Under the pieces are notes generated by a model. That model did not search any database. It saw only the letters and a program-made list of their open reading frames with translations, and was not told the DNA's origin. Shown piece by piece: positions 44,823 to 55,253 of a DNA stretch of 64,000 bases. The DNA is from Actinocorallia sp. API 0066 (GTDB lineage: Bacteria; Actinomycetota; Actinomycetes; Streptosporangiales; Streptosporangiaceae). The position numbers were made by a program, and so were the translations under genes. The number at the start of each line of letters is the position of its first letter. Position 1 is the first letter of the stretch. The stretch spans positions 1 to 64,000 of the forward strand of contig NZ_JAJLQY010000009.1 in assembly GCF_020991275.1 (NCBI RefSeq). Reading direction: 5' to 3'.

Positions 44823-46901
44823 ATGAGCACCGATACGTCTGTGCCAGGACCGCGGGTCTCGGGCCTCTCCGCGGCCGACTCCGCCCTCTTCGCGACCCTC
44901 GTCAAGGAAGCCCCGATGGGCTTCGCGTTCTTCGACGCCGAGATGCGCTGCCGCCGCGTCAACGAGACGCTCGCGCGGGCGCTCGGCGTCCCGGCCGAGG
45001 AGCTGGTGGACGAGCAGCCCGCCGGGCCGCTGCGCGAGGAGCTCGCGGCGGCGCTCACCGCGCAGATCGCCGAGGTCGTCTCCACCGACCGCGCCGTGGT
45101 CGACCGGGACCTCAAGTTCGGCCCCGTGGGCGCGCCGGAGAGCGACGCCCGCTGCTGGTCCACGAGCTGGTTCCCCTCGCACGGCCAGGACGGCAAGATC
45201 CTCGGCGTCGCGCTGGTCGCGGTGGACGTCACCGAGCGCCGCCTCGACGAGGAGCAGATCCGCCGCCGCGAGGAGCGCTACCGCTCGCTGGTGGAGGCGT
45301 CCTCCCAGGTCGTCTGGGTGATGTCGCCGGGCGGCGACGCGGTGGACGACGCGCCCGAGTGGCGCGCGATCACCGGCCAGACGCTGGAGGAGTACCGCGA
45401 GGGCGGCTGGCTGTCGGTCGTCCACGAGGAGGACAGGTCGCGGGTCGAGGCGTCCTGGCGGGAGGCCCTGGGCGACAACCGGACGTTCCAGATCGCTTAT
45501 CGCATCCGTACCAGGACGGGCGCCTACCGCCAGTACGAGGTGCGGGCCGTCCCGATCAAGCGGGGCGAGCAGGTGGTGGAGTGGGTCGGCGCCAACACCG
45601 ACGTCACCGGCCAGCGCGAGGCCGACGAGATGCGCGGCCGTCTCACCGAGCAGCTCTCGGCGGCCGCCCTGCGCACCGCCCGGCTGCAACAGGCCACGTC
45701 CATGCTGGCCGAGGCGCTGACGGTCTCGCAGGTCGTCTCGGTGATCACCGAGGTGGGCAGGTCCGCGATCGGCGCCGACAGGTCGTCCGTCGCGCTGCTC
45801 GACCACGACAAGCTGAAGCTCACCGTGATCTCCCCCGACACGCCCGAGGGCGAGGAGGACAGGGTGATCCCGGTCAGCGCCGCCACGTCGATGTCGGTGG
45901 CCGTCCGCGAGAGCCGCCCGTTCCTGGCGTCCACGCCCGCGGCGCTGCGCCAGCAACTCGGCGGCGGCACCGACCTCGAGCTCTACCTCGCCGACACCGA
46001 CGAGCGCGCCTGGGTGGGCCTGCCGCTGCTCATGGCGGGTTCGGCGATCGGCGCGCTGCGCTTCACCTTCACCCGGCCCAGGGAGATCACCGAGGAGGAA
46101 CGGGTCTTCCTTGAGGCGCTGGCGGGCCAGTGCGCCCTGGCCGTGGGCCGCGCCACGCTCTACGAGCAGGAGCACAAGACCGCCGAGACGCTCCAGCGGT
46201 CCCTCCTGCCCGACAGCCTCCCGCAGCTCGCCGGGATGCAGCTCGCGGCCCGCTACCACCCGGCCACCCGGCACGTGCAGGTCGGCGGCGACTGGTACGA
46301 CGCCTTCCGCCTCGCCGACGACAGGCTCGCGGTGGCCGTCGGGGACGTCATGGGCAAGGGCGTCCTGGCCGCCTCGGTGATGGGCCGGGTGCGCAACGCC
46401 CTGCGCGCGCTGGCTTTGAACGATCCGCGTCCGGCGGCCGTCCTGGCGGGCCTGGACAGGGTCTTCTCCGCCACCGAGGCCGAGGAGCAGTTCGTGACCT
46501 TGGCCTACGCGGTGATCAACCCGGACACGGGCGCCGCCGTGGTGTCCAATGCCGGACATCCGCCCGCCCTCGTCGTCCGGACGGACGGGCCGCCGTCGCT
46601 CGGGTTCGCCGAGCCCGGCACCCCGCTCGGGTGGCCCTCCCAGCGCCAGCAGTCGAGTTTTTCGGTGGAACCCGGCAACACTGTCGTGTTCTACTCCGAT
46701 GGACTTGTGGAGAACCGTCGGCGCGGGGTCGACACGGGTCTGGACGAACTGGTCGAGGTCGCCGGGAACGCCCCGCCGGACGTGGTCCGCGACCCCGAGA
46801 TCCTCGTGGATTACCTGGTCGACCAGATGCTGGCCGGGTATGACCAGGACGACGACGTCACGGTACTCGCGCTCCATGTTCCACCCAGAAACACGGCGTA
46901 G
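44823..46901 (+). CDS. PAS-PAS-GAF-PP2C (SpoIIE-type) serine phosphatase
   Basis: A 692-aa signalling protein. Two PAS domains (about residues 20-130 and 150-265, the second ending in a PAC-like YRQYEVRAVPIK), a GAF domain (about 280-445) and a C-terminal PP2C/SpoIIE phosphatase (about 470-690). Phosphatase motifs are HVQVGGDWYDAF, LAVAVGDVMGKGV, VSNAGHPPAL, VVFYSDGLVE and DDDVTVLAL, with the metal-binding Asp residues intact. Such proteins dephosphorylate anti-anti-sigma factors in partner-switching pathways. The ATG at 44823 has a GGAGGTG ribosome site. No anti-sigma partner is adjacent; the next gene is the principal sigma factor, transcribed separately. Confidence 0.92.
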   Translation: MSTDTSVPGPRVSGLSAADSALFATLVKEAPMGFAFFDAEMRCRRVNETLARALGVPAEELVDEQPAGPLREELAAALTAQIAEVVSTDRAVVDRDLKFGPVGAPESDARCWSTSWFPSHGQDGKILGVALVAVDVTERRLDEEQIRRREERYRSLVEASSQVVWVMSPGGDAVDDAPEWRAITGQTLEEYREGGWLSVVHEEDRSRVEASWREALGDNRTFQIAYRIRTRTGAYRQYEVRAVPIKRGEQVVEWVGANTDVTGQREADEMRGRLTEQLSAAALRTARLQQATSMLAEALTVSQVVSVITEVGRSAIGADRSSVALLDHDKLKLTVISPDTPEGEEDRVIPVSAATSMSVAVRESRPFLASTPAALRQQLGGGTDLELYLADTDERAWVGLPLLMAGSAIGALRFTFTRPREITEEERVFLEALAGQCALAVGRATLYEQEHKTAETLQRSLLPDSLPQLAGMQLAARYHPATRHVQVGGDWYDAFRLADDRLAVAVGDVMGKGVLAASVMGRVRNALRALALNDPRPAAVLAGLDRVFSATEAEEQFVTLAYAVINPDTGAAVVSNAGHPPALVVRTDGPPSLGFAEPGTPLGWPSQRQQSSFSVEPGNTVVFYSDGLVENRRRGVDTGLDELVEVAGNAPPDVVRDPEILVDYLVDQMLAGYDQDDDVTVLALHVPPRNTA

Positions 46902-47043
46902 TCCGTACGAAGGACCACTGGACTCCCCCTAAGGTGGTGTGTTACCGGGCTCCGGGTACGATGCTCCTTCCCTGACGGGCCTGAGGAACGTGCTCCAAGC
47001 GGGTACGAGCCGTCTAAGCCACACGTTCGTTCGAGAGGTATTT

Positions 47044-48678
<1,635 letters not shown>

Positions 48679-48754
48679 TCTTCGCCGTCGGCCGCCCCCT
48701 GTCAGGGGTGGCTGACAAACAGCCCCTGTCGATCGGGGTTTGATCGTTCCGATC

Positions 48755-48794
48755 ACGACGGGCCGTCCTTCGCGGACGGTCCGTCGTATTTTTT
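48755..48794 (+). terminator. Strong intrinsic terminator of the sigma factor gene
   Basis: A 14-bp stem (ACGACGGGCCGTCC with CGGACGGTCCGTCGT region, one G-T pair) around a 5-nt loop is followed by ATTTTTT. This is the clearest canonical intrinsic terminator in the window. Confidence 0.9.
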
Positions 48795-48883
48795 CGGATC
48801 ATGCCTACCAAAAGAGGGCGCTTAACACGCTATTTACGTAGAGGTATCCGCCGATGTGTCCTCACTCCCTACGCTGAGATTTC

Positions 48884-49882
48884 ATGGGAGTGATGGAGGT
48901 TGACCGGGTGCACCTGCAACCCGCGGGACACCGTCCCCGGGCCGCGCGCGTCATCGACGGACGCCCCTGGCAGGACCCGATCCTTGAGCAGGCGTGTGAT
49001 GCCGTCCGTGAACGCTATCTGAGAGTCGCGGTCTCCGCTTTGTGGGAGACGCGAACCGATCCCGAGTTGCGGTCCCTACGCGTGGAGTACCTCGCGAAGG
49101 CCGCGGTCGGGTGGAGCAGGGGCATTGAGGCCCTGCTCACCCAAGATCCCAACAATCCGGACCTGCACCTGTGGCTCGGGCGCACGTTGATCGAGGAGGC
49201 GTGGCAGATCCGCCCCGCCGCCCGGTCGCGCTCGCAGCAGGCGGGGGGCTACCAGGCCTTCACCAAGGCGCTGCAGTCCGCGCGGGCCCCTCTGAAGACG
49301 GCGGCCGAGCTGTTCAAGGACGACCCGGTGCCCTGGGAGTCCATGCAGTGGCTCGCCCTCGGCCTGGAGACGGACGCCGAGGACAAGGACACGCTGTGGA
49401 AGCGTGCCTCCGAGCGCTGGCCGACGCTGTACGGGGCGCACGTCGCCCGGGTGATCAGCCTTTCCCCGCAGTGGGGTGGGGTGGCCGAGGAGATGTTCGA
49501 CTTCGCCAGGGTGGCGATGAGCATGTCGTCCCGGGAGGACCCGCGGGCGGCGCTGATCCCGCTGGCCTATTTCGAATACTTTGTTCAGGAACGTTCCGGA
49601 ATCATCAAGGGTGCGTCGTCCTGGTTCTCCGGTGCCGAGATCCGCGACGTCGAGGCCGCCGCGCGCGGCTGGCACGAGGGGCCGCGGCCGCACCCGCGGA
49701 CGCTTGAGGCGCACAACCTCTTCGGCGCCGCGTTCCACCTCGCGGACGCCCGCCGTCCGGCCCGCAACCACCTGCTGCGGACCCAGGGAAGGCCGTCGTC
49801 CCTGCCCTGGACGTACCTGGGAGGCAACGTCGTCGACCAGTACGCCAAGGCTTGCAAGCACCTCAACCTGCTCGACGGCTAG
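48884..49882 (+). CDS. Uncharacterised 332-aa protein, TPR-like
   Basis: A 332-aa soluble helical protein. Segments such as NNPDLHLWLGRTLIEEAWQIR, LKTAAELFKDDPVPWESMQWLALGL and a terminal EAHNLFGAAFHLADARRPARNHL suggest TPR-like helical repeats; it may belong to a DUF4034-like group. No catalytic residues are apparent. The ATG at 48884 is 8 bp after a TACGCT -10-like hexamer (48870-48875), suggesting a leaderless or short-leader mRNA; ATG 48893 is an alternative start. It stands between the sigma factor terminator and the convergent yaaA gene. Confidence 0.75.
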   Translation: MGVMEVDRVHLQPAGHRPRAARVIDGRPWQDPILEQACDAVRERYLRVAVSALWETRTDPELRSLRVEYLAKAAVGWSRGIEALLTQDPNNPDLHLWLGRTLIEEAWQIRPAARSRSQQAGGYQAFTKALQSARAPLKTAAELFKDDPVPWESMQWLALGLETDAEDKDTLWKRASERWPTLYGAHVARVISLSPQWGGVAEEMFDFARVAMSMSSREDPRAALIPLAYFEYFVQERSGIIKGASSWFSGAEIRDVEAAARGWHEGPRPHPRTLEAHNLFGAAFHLADARRPARNHLLRTQGRPSSLPWTYLGGNVVDQYAKACKHLNLLDG

Positions 49883-49888
49883 CCCCGG

Positions 49889-50632
49889 TCAGCGGGAGGG
49901 TTCGCTCAGCACCACGTCGATCCCCCCGGCTCCCAGCTCGACAGCGTGGCCGAGCTCGGACAGGGCCTTGGCCAGCTCCTCAGGGGTGGCCGCCTCGATC
50001 CCGTGGACCAGCAGGTCACGGGCCACCGCGCCACGCGTGGCCTTGGCCATATGGCTCACGACCGAGCGTCTGACCACGCCGTCCACGACGCGTTCACGGA
50101 GCACGCGTACGCCCACGGAGGGCCGCTTCCACGCGGCCGCGTACGGTGCCGAACGCATGTCCACCACGAGGCCGTCCGGCTGGACCGCCTCGTGCAGCGC
50201 CGCGCGCCACACGCCCGCCAGGGCGCCGAGCGGCGGCAGCCTCACGCCCATCGCCAGGCGGTAGGGCGGAATCCGGTCGTCGGGCCGCAGCACCCCCCAC
50301 AGCCCCGAGAAGATCAGGACCTTCGCGCGCGCCGCCGCGTCGAGCTCGGCCAGGCGCAGGTTGTCGTAGAGCACGCCGGTGTAGAGCTCCGCCGCGCGCA
50401 GCGTGGGGGCTTCCCTGAGCCTTCGGTTGCGGTCGAGGGCGTCCCGCTGGCCGTCGGTGAGGCCCAGGACAGCCTGAGCCGTCTCCTGCGGGCCGTCGCA
50501 CAGCCGCACGAGGGAATCCAACACCCTGGCCCGTACGGGCGTCAGGGACTCGTACGAGAGCTTCTGGAGGTCGAGGGGCGGGCCGTCGCCGGACGGCGCC
50601 TTCCCCTCGGACGGCGGCAGGAGGATGAGCAT
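49889..50632 (-). CDS. yaaA: YaaA family protein (peroxide stress/DUF328)
   Basis: A 247-aa YaaA/UPF0246 protein. Family motifs include MLILLPPSEGK at the start, LSYESLTPVRARVLDSL, AAELYTGVLYDNL, LIFSGLWGVLRPDDRIPPYRLAMG and VVSHMAKATRGAVARDLL. In E. coli YaaA lowers free intracellular iron and binds DNA during peroxide stress. The ATG at 50632 is at the family N terminus; the frame extends 9 residues more. Its stop is 6 bp from the convergent upstream gene. Confidence 0.9.
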   Translation of the reverse strand: MLILLPPSEGKAPSGDGPPLDLQKLSYESLTPVRARVLDSLVRLCDGPQETAQAVLGLTDGQRDALDRNRRLREAPTLRAAELYTGVLYDNLRLAELDAAARAKVLIFSGLWGVLRPDDRIPPYRLAMGVRLPPLGALAGVWRAALHEAVQPDGLVVDMRSAPYAAAWKRPSVGVRVLRERVVDGVVRRSVVSHMAKATRGAVARDLLVHGIEAATPEELAKALSELGHAVELGAGGIDVVLSEPSR

Positions 50633-50687
50633 GTGGTGATCTCGGATGCGTTGTCCCACAGGGCGGGAAGCGGTCGGAAAGCAGGGA

Positions 50688-50717
50688 GAAGGGCCGCCCC
50701 GGATGGGACGGCCCTTC
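50688..50717 (-). terminator. Terminator after the DUF7455 gene
   Basis: GAAGGGCCG (50688-50696) pairs with CGGCCCTTC (50709-50717), with three further pairs inside, between the DUF7455 stop (50744) and the yaaA start. On the plus strand it is followed by TTT. Confidence 0.65.
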
Positions 50718-50743
50718 TTTCAGTGAGTCAGGCTGATCGAGCC

Positions 50744-50971
50744 CTATGCGTGGTCTTCGCCGCGCAGTCGGTTCTCGATGAGCTTGTCGGTCTCGTCGTG
50801 GATGTCCGCCCCCGAAGCACGGAGTTGCTCGCCGTACTTACGGCCGTGGTGGGCACAGAACAACAGGTCGGCACCACCACTGAGGGTCGCGCGAACATAA
50901 GCCTGGGCCCCACAGCGGTCGCAGCGGTCCTGCGCGGTGAGCGGCTTGGTCGGGGCAAGGGTTCCAGTCAC
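50744..50971 (-). CDS. DUF7455 small zinc-ribbon-like protein
   Basis: A 75-aa actinobacterial protein. It contains RCDRCGAQAYVRA (Cys pair near residues 17-20) and LLFCAHHGRKY (Cys-His-His near 39-42), a probable zinc site, then an acidic helix ending LRGEDHA. The role is unknown. It is conserved between the principal sigma factor gene and parE in streptomycetes, and the same order is kept here. An alternative frame one residue longer on the same strand lacks this pattern. Confidence 0.88.
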   Translation of the reverse strand: MTGTLAPTKPLTAQDRCDRCGAQAYVRATLSGGADLLFCAHHGRKYGEQLRASGADIHDETDKLIENRLRGEDHA

Positions 50972-51119
50972 GGCACCTTCCTCTGTACTCGGGGGTCGGT
51001 ACTTAGGAGAACATCTAACCCGACCTGGGCGTTCCCAAAACCTCTGGCGCTACGCCGACAGCAGAAAGCGCCTTTTCCACCGGGAGTTCACCATGATCCC
51101 ACCACGTTCCAGGCGTGAT

Positions 51120-51791
51120 TCAGTGACCGAAGACACAGAATTCGTTGCCTTCCGGATCTGCCAGGACCGTCCAGGAGATCTCCGCGTCGCTGCGCCGCAG
51201 GACCGTCGCACCCGCGCTGACCAGGGCTTCGGCGTCCCCGGTGACGTCCCAGTGCCACCGGTTCTTGGCCTTCTTGGGTTCGGGAACCCGCACGAAGTCC
51301 CAGTCGGGAAAAGGAGTGCCCGGGATGTTTCGGATCGCCGACCACCCGTCCTGGAGGTCCTGGGCCTCACCGCCCAGCACCCGCGCCCACCAGGCGGCCT
51401 GGGCGGACGGGTCCGCGCTGTCCAGGACGAGGGACTTGATCGCCCCCTGAGCGTGCGGGCCTGCCGAGAAGAGGCAGAACTCGCCGCCCTCCGGGTCGGC
51501 CATGACCGTCCACCTCTCCTCCCGGGAGACGACCGTGGCGCCGAGTCCTTCCAGGTCGGAGACCGTGCGGCCGGGGGCGACGTCCAGATGGAGCCGGTGC
51601 TTGACGGTCTTGGGCTCGGGCACCTTGTTGATCCAGATCGTCCGCTCCGGAGACGGGCCGCGCAGGACCGCGTCGTCGGGGTTGTCCTCGTCGGGCGCGA
51701 AGGAGAGGTCGAGGACGGCGGCCCAGAACCGTCCCAGGGCGGAGGGGTCGCCGGCGTCCAGGCAGAGGTCCTTGAAGATCGCGATCGCCAT
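51120..51791 (-). CDS. VOC family protein (two glyoxalase-like domains)
   Basis: A 223-aa protein with two tandem vicinal-oxygen-chelate domains (about residues 1-108 and 112-223). Both repeat the pattern LDAGDPSALGRFWAAVL / LDSADPSAQAAWWARVL at the front and VMADPEGGEFCLF / VLADPEGNEFCVF at the end, so the gene arose by internal duplication. Substrate and metal use are unknown; relatives include glyoxalases and bleomycin-resistance-type binding proteins. The ATG at 51791 was chosen since upstream extension overlaps the parE promoter. Confidence 0.88.
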   Translation of the reverse strand: MAIAIFKDLCLDAGDPSALGRFWAAVLDLSFAPDEDNPDDAVLRGPSPERTIWINKVPEPKTVKHRLHLDVAPGRTVSDLEGLGATVVSREERWTVMADPEGGEFCLFSAGPHAQGAIKSLVLDSADPSAQAAWWARVLGGEAQDLQDGWSAIRNIPGTPFPDWDFVRVPEPKKAKNRWHWDVTGDAEALVSAGATVLRRSDAEISWTVLADPEGNEFCVFGH

Positions 51792-51888
51792 GGGCCCAGG
51801 GTAGGCCGGGCCCGCGGACGGCGCTCCTGTGTCGGCCGGAACGGGTAAGGTCTTGCGACGGACTATGCAAAGCATGTTCGAATGGGCA

Positions 51889-51910
51889 GCGTTTGAGGAG
51901 CGTTTGAGGA
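51889..51910 (+). repeat. 11-bp tandem duplication carrying the parE ribosome site
   Basis: GCGTTTGAGGA occurs twice in a row (51889-51899 and 51900-51910), giving two GAGGAG Shine-Dalgarno cores before the GTG at 51916. Only the second is at normal spacing. Confidence 0.7.
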
Positions 51911-51915
51911 GCGTC

Positions 51916-53997
51916 GTGACCACCGCCGTCGAGGAAAACGTGGACGCCACCGGCTACTCCGCCCGGCACCTGTCGGTGCTGGAGGGCCTGGAGGCCGTGC
52001 GCAAACGCCCCGGGATGTACATCGGGTCGACCGACAGCCGCGGCCTCATGCACTGCCTGTGGGAGATCGTCGACAACTGCGTCGACGAGGCGCTCGCCGG
52101 GTTCTGCACGAGGATCGACGTCGTGCTGCACGCCGACGGGTCCTGCTCCGTCGCCGACGACGGCCGCGGCATCCCCGTCGACATCGAGCCCAAGACCAAG
52201 CTGCCGGGCGTCGAGCTCGTCATGACCCGCCTGCACGCGGGCGGCAAGTTCGGCGGCGTCTCCTACACCGCGTCCGGCGGCCTGCACGGCGTCGGCGCGT
52301 CCGTCGTCAACGCCCTGTCGGCGCGGCTCGACGTGGAGGTGGATCGCTCCGGCCACACCCACCACATCTCGTTCCGGCGCGGCATCGCCGGCGTCTTCGA
52401 CGGCGCGGGCGTCAAGGCCCCGTTCAAGAAGAAGTCCGGCGTCGTGGAGGGCGCCAAGGTGCCGCGCGGCCGCACCGGCACCCGGGTGCGCTTCTGGCCG
52501 GACTACCAGATCTTCCTCAAGGACGCGACGATCACCACCGACCTGGTGCTCGACCGGATGCGCCAGACGGCGTTCCTCGTGCCCGGCCTGGAGATCACCG
52601 TCACCGACGAGCGCGGCGAGTCCCCGCTGTACGAGGCGTTCCGCTTCGAGGGCGGCATCGGCGAGTTCACGTCGTTCCTGGCCAGGGACGCGTCCATCTG
52701 CGACGTGCTGCGGCTGCAGGGCAGCGGCCACTTCACCGAGACGGTGCCCGTCCTGGACGACCTCGGCCACCTCGTGCCCACCGACGTGCCGCGCGAGCTG
52801 GACGTGGACGTGGCGCTGCGCTGGGGCACCGGCTACGAGACGACCGTCCGCAGCTTCGTCAACGTGATCGCCACCCCCAAGCACGGCACCCACGTGCAGG
52901 GCTTCGACCGGGCTCTGGTCCGCGTGGTCAACGAGCAGTTGCGCGCCGTCAAGCTGCTCAGGGCCGCCGACGACAACGTCATCAAGGAGGACATCCTTGA
53001 GGGCCTCACGGCGGTGGTGACGGTACGGCTGCCCGAGCCGCAGTTCGAGGGCCAGACCAAGGAGATCCTCGGCACGTCCGACGCGACGCGGATCGTCAAC
53101 CAGGTCGTCGGCAGGCGGCTCAAGGAGATCTTCGAGAACCCCTCGCGCGGCCAGAAGCAGCAGCTGCGGACGGTGCTGGAGAAGATCGTCGGCGCCGCCA
53201 AGACGCGTATCGCGGCCCGCACCCAGCGCGACAACCAGCGGCGCAAGAACGCGCTGGAGTCCTCGGCGCTGCCCGCCAAGCTGGTGGACTGCCGCACCAC
53301 CGAGGACCGCAGTGAGCTGTTCATCGTCGAGGGCGACTCGGCGCTGGGCACCGCCAAGCTGGCCCGCAACTCCGAGTTCCAGGCGCTGCTGCCGATCCGG
53401 GGCAAGATCCTCAACGTGCAGAAGTCGTCCGTCGCGGACATGCTGAAGAACGCCGAGTGCGCGGCGATCATCCAGGTCGTCGGGGCGGGCTCCGGCCGCA
53501 CCTTCGACCTCGACTCGGCCCGCTACGGCAAGATCATCCTGATGGCGGACGCCGATGTGGACGGCGCGCACATCCGGTGCCTGCTGCTGACGCTGCTGCA
53601 CCGGTACATGCGGCCGATGATCGAGGCGGGCCGGGTGTACGCGGCGGTGCCGCCGCTGCACCGCATCCAGCTCACCAACCCCAAGCGCGGCCAGGACAAG
53701 TACATCTACTGCTACTCCGACGGCGAGTTGCGCCGCAAGCTGGTGGAGCTGGAGCGCAAGGGCCAGCGCTGGAAGGACCCGGTGCAGCGCTACAAGGGCC
53801 TGGGCGAGATGGACGCCGACCAGCTCGCGGAGACGACGATGGACCCGCGCCACCGCACCCTGCGGCGCATCCGCATCGAGGACTCCGCCGAGGCCGACCG
53901 CATGTTCGACCTGCTCATGGGCAGTGAGGTCCCGCCGCGGCGCGACTTCATCATCGCGGGCGCCACCGAGATCGACGAGGCGCGCATCGACACCTGA
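51916..53997 (+). CDS. parE: DNA topoisomerase IV subunit B (GyrB-like ATPase)
   Basis: A 693-aa type IIA topoisomerase B subunit. The GHKL ATPase motifs are LEGLEAVRKRPGMYIGSTDSRGL, EIVDNCVDEAL, DDGRGIPVD and TASGGLHGVGASVVNAL; the TOPRIM part has LFIVEGDSALGTAK, LPIRGKILNVQ and ILMADADVDGAHIRCL; the end has RYKGLGEMDADQLAETTMDP. It decatenates chromosomes with ParC, encoded 5.6 kb downstream on the other strand. GTG 51916 with GAGGAG gives the N terminus typical of actinobacterial ParE; in-frame starts at 51829, 51865 and 51874 are less likely. GyrB-like naming (gyrB2) is an alternative. Confidence 0.94.
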   Translation: MTTAVEENVDATGYSARHLSVLEGLEAVRKRPGMYIGSTDSRGLMHCLWEIVDNCVDEALAGFCTRIDVVLHADGSCSVADDGRGIPVDIEPKTKLPGVELVMTRLHAGGKFGGVSYTASGGLHGVGASVVNALSARLDVEVDRSGHTHHISFRRGIAGVFDGAGVKAPFKKKSGVVEGAKVPRGRTGTRVRFWPDYQIFLKDATITTDLVLDRMRQTAFLVPGLEITVTDERGESPLYEAFRFEGGIGEFTSFLARDASICDVLRLQGSGHFTETVPVLDDLGHLVPTDVPRELDVDVALRWGTGYETTVRSFVNVIATPKHGTHVQGFDRALVRVVNEQLRAVKLLRAADDNVIKEDILEGLTAVVTVRLPEPQFEGQTKEILGTSDATRIVNQVVGRRLKEIFENPSRGQKQQLRTVLEKIVGAAKTRIAARTQRDNQRRKNALESSALPAKLVDCRTTEDRSELFIVEGDSALGTAKLARNSEFQALLPIRGKILNVQKSSVADMLKNAECAAIIQVVGAGSGRTFDLDSARYGKIILMADADVDGAHIRCLLLTLLHRYMRPMIEAGRVYAAVPPLHRIQLTNPKRGQDKYIYCYSDGELRRKLVELERKGQRWKDPVQRYKGLGEMDADQLAETTMDPRHRTLRRIRIEDSAEADRMFDLLMGSEVPPRRDFIIAGATEIDEARIDT

Positions 53998-54096
53998 CCC
54001 GCGGGTACCCGCTCGGGGTCAGGATGGGGTCAGGGGGCGGCCAAGGTCACGGCAAGCCGCCCGCGCCGCGCGGCGCGGGCGGGCACCCTGATCGTC

Positions 54097-54444
54097 GTGC
54101 AGAAGAGTGCGATGGTGGCCGACTACCTCCAGCAGTGCGCGCGCTGGCGCCTGGACCGCGCCGGCACCGCCGACGACCGCAGGGACGCGCGCTGCGCCCT
54201 CGCGCTGCTGGACGCCGCCGCGCACGCCCGCGCGCTGAGCGACAGCGACCGGACGATCCTGCGCCTGCACGCGGCCGGCTGCTTTGTCCTGGGCCGGTAC
54301 AGCCCCGGCGTCGAGGGAGAGCGCCTCGTCCGCTTCTGGCACTACGAGGAGCCCGCCGGGGAGCCCGAGGAACTCCTCGCCCTGCTCGTGGACTGCGCCG
54401 AACGAGCCCGTAACCCCGTCCCCGCCCAACGCACACCGTCCTGA
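54097..54444 (+). CDS. Small uncharacterised protein downstream of parE
   Basis: A 115-aa soluble helical protein (QQCARWRLDRAGTADDRRDARCALALLDAAAHARALSDSDRTILRL region, then FWHYEEPAGEPEELLALLVDCA). Codon use is normal and it follows parE by 99 bp on the same strand. The start is GTG 54097 or ATG 54112, neither with a strong ribosome site. I do not know its family. Confidence 0.62.
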   Translation: MQKSAMVADYLQQCARWRLDRAGTADDRRDARCALALLDAAAHARALSDSDRTILRLHAAGCFVLGRYSPGVEGERLVRFWHYEEPAGEPEELLALLVDCAERARNPVPAQRTPS

Positions 54445-54447
54445 GCC

Positions 54448-54462
54448 GCCGGGAAGCCCGGC
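54448..54462. terminator. Short hairpin between convergent genes
   Basis: GCCGGG-AAG-CCCGGC is a perfect 6-bp stem, followed by a second GGCC/GGCC-type stem, between the stops at 54444 and 54497. Confidence 0.4.
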
Positions 54463-54496
54463 AGGCCCCGGCAGGGCCTTGGGGACGTCCTCGGGC

Positions 54497-55138
54497 TCAT
54501 CCGCGGTAGATCGCGCCCAGGAAGACGGCGAGGAGCGTGTCGAGAAGCCTGTCCTCGGGCACGGCGGGCTCCTGGCCGCCGTGGGTGCTCACTAGAACGC
54601 GTTCCACCATCCAGTTGAGCGAGATGGCGAGGTCGCGCGCGGGCACGCCGTCGGGCGCGGCGCCGCGCCGCCGCTCGGCCTCGATCGCCGCCGCCGTGTC
54701 CGCGACGAACCCCTCCATCACACGCGACCACACCGCCCGCACCTCGTCGTTGGTGTGCAGCGCGACGGCGCTCGCGGCGGTGACCGCCCGGTGCTCGGCG
54801 AACGTCGCGCAGAACGCCCCGATGGCGTCGCGCCACCCGCGCTCCGGGCCTTCGGCGAGCCGGTCGAGCGCGTCGTCGCGGCGTGCCCTGGCCTCGCTGA
54901 CGACCCGGTCGAGCAGGGCGAGGAGAACAAGTTCCTTGGACGCGAAGTAGAAGTAGAACGTCGGCCGGGAGATCCCCGCGCCCTTGGCCAGCTCGTCGAT
55001 CGAGATCTCGGCGAGCGGCTTCACCGCGAGCAGCCGTTCGGCGGTGGCCAGGATCGCCTGCTCCCGTTCGTCTCCGGTGGCCGCGCGCGTCCTGGCGGCG
55101 CGGCGGGAGCGTACGGGTGCGGATACGGCGGGGTCCAT
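54497..55138 (-). CDS. TetR family regulator, EthR-like
   Basis: A 213-aa TetR protein. The DNA-binding domain has EISIDELAKGAGISRPTFYFYFASKE (about residues 43-68), the form seen in EthR relatives, and the C-terminal part has LNWMVERVLVSTHGGQE. EthR represses a monooxygenase gene in mycobacteria; here the divergent neighbour is an Old Yellow Enzyme. The ATG at 55138 was chosen as later codons upstream overlap the operator. A perfect 15-bp palindrome at 55159-55173 lies between the two genes. Confidence 0.9.
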   Translation of the reverse strand: MDPAVSAPVRSRRAARTRAATGDEREQAILATAERLLAVKPLAEISIDELAKGAGISRPTFYFYFASKELVLLALLDRVVSEARARRDDALDRLAEGPERGWRDAIGAFCATFAEHRAVTAASAVALHTNDEVRAVWSRVMEGFVADTAAAIEAERRRGAAPDGVPARDLAISLNWMVERVLVSTHGGQEPAVPEDRLLDTLLAVFLGAIYRG

Positions 55139-55158
55139 ACGGTTCAGCCTAACAGCGC

Positions 55159-55173
55159 TCAACACAGTGTTGA
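55159..55173. promoter_or_regulatory. Perfect palindrome, likely operator of the EthR-like TetR
   Basis: TCAACAC-A-GTGTTGA is a perfect inverted repeat 21 bp upstream of the TetR start and 80 bp from the divergent Old Yellow Enzyme start. It probably controls both genes. Confidence 0.7.
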
Positions 55174-55253
55174 CTTCAATCGACACCATGTCGAATACTG
55201 GCGCGGTCCGCCGGGGCGCCCATCCCCGGCGGATCGGAACCGAGGAGGCACCC

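Noticed and set aside
51868-51882. LexA half-site (GTTCGA) near parE
   Set aside because: Only one half of the palindrome is present.
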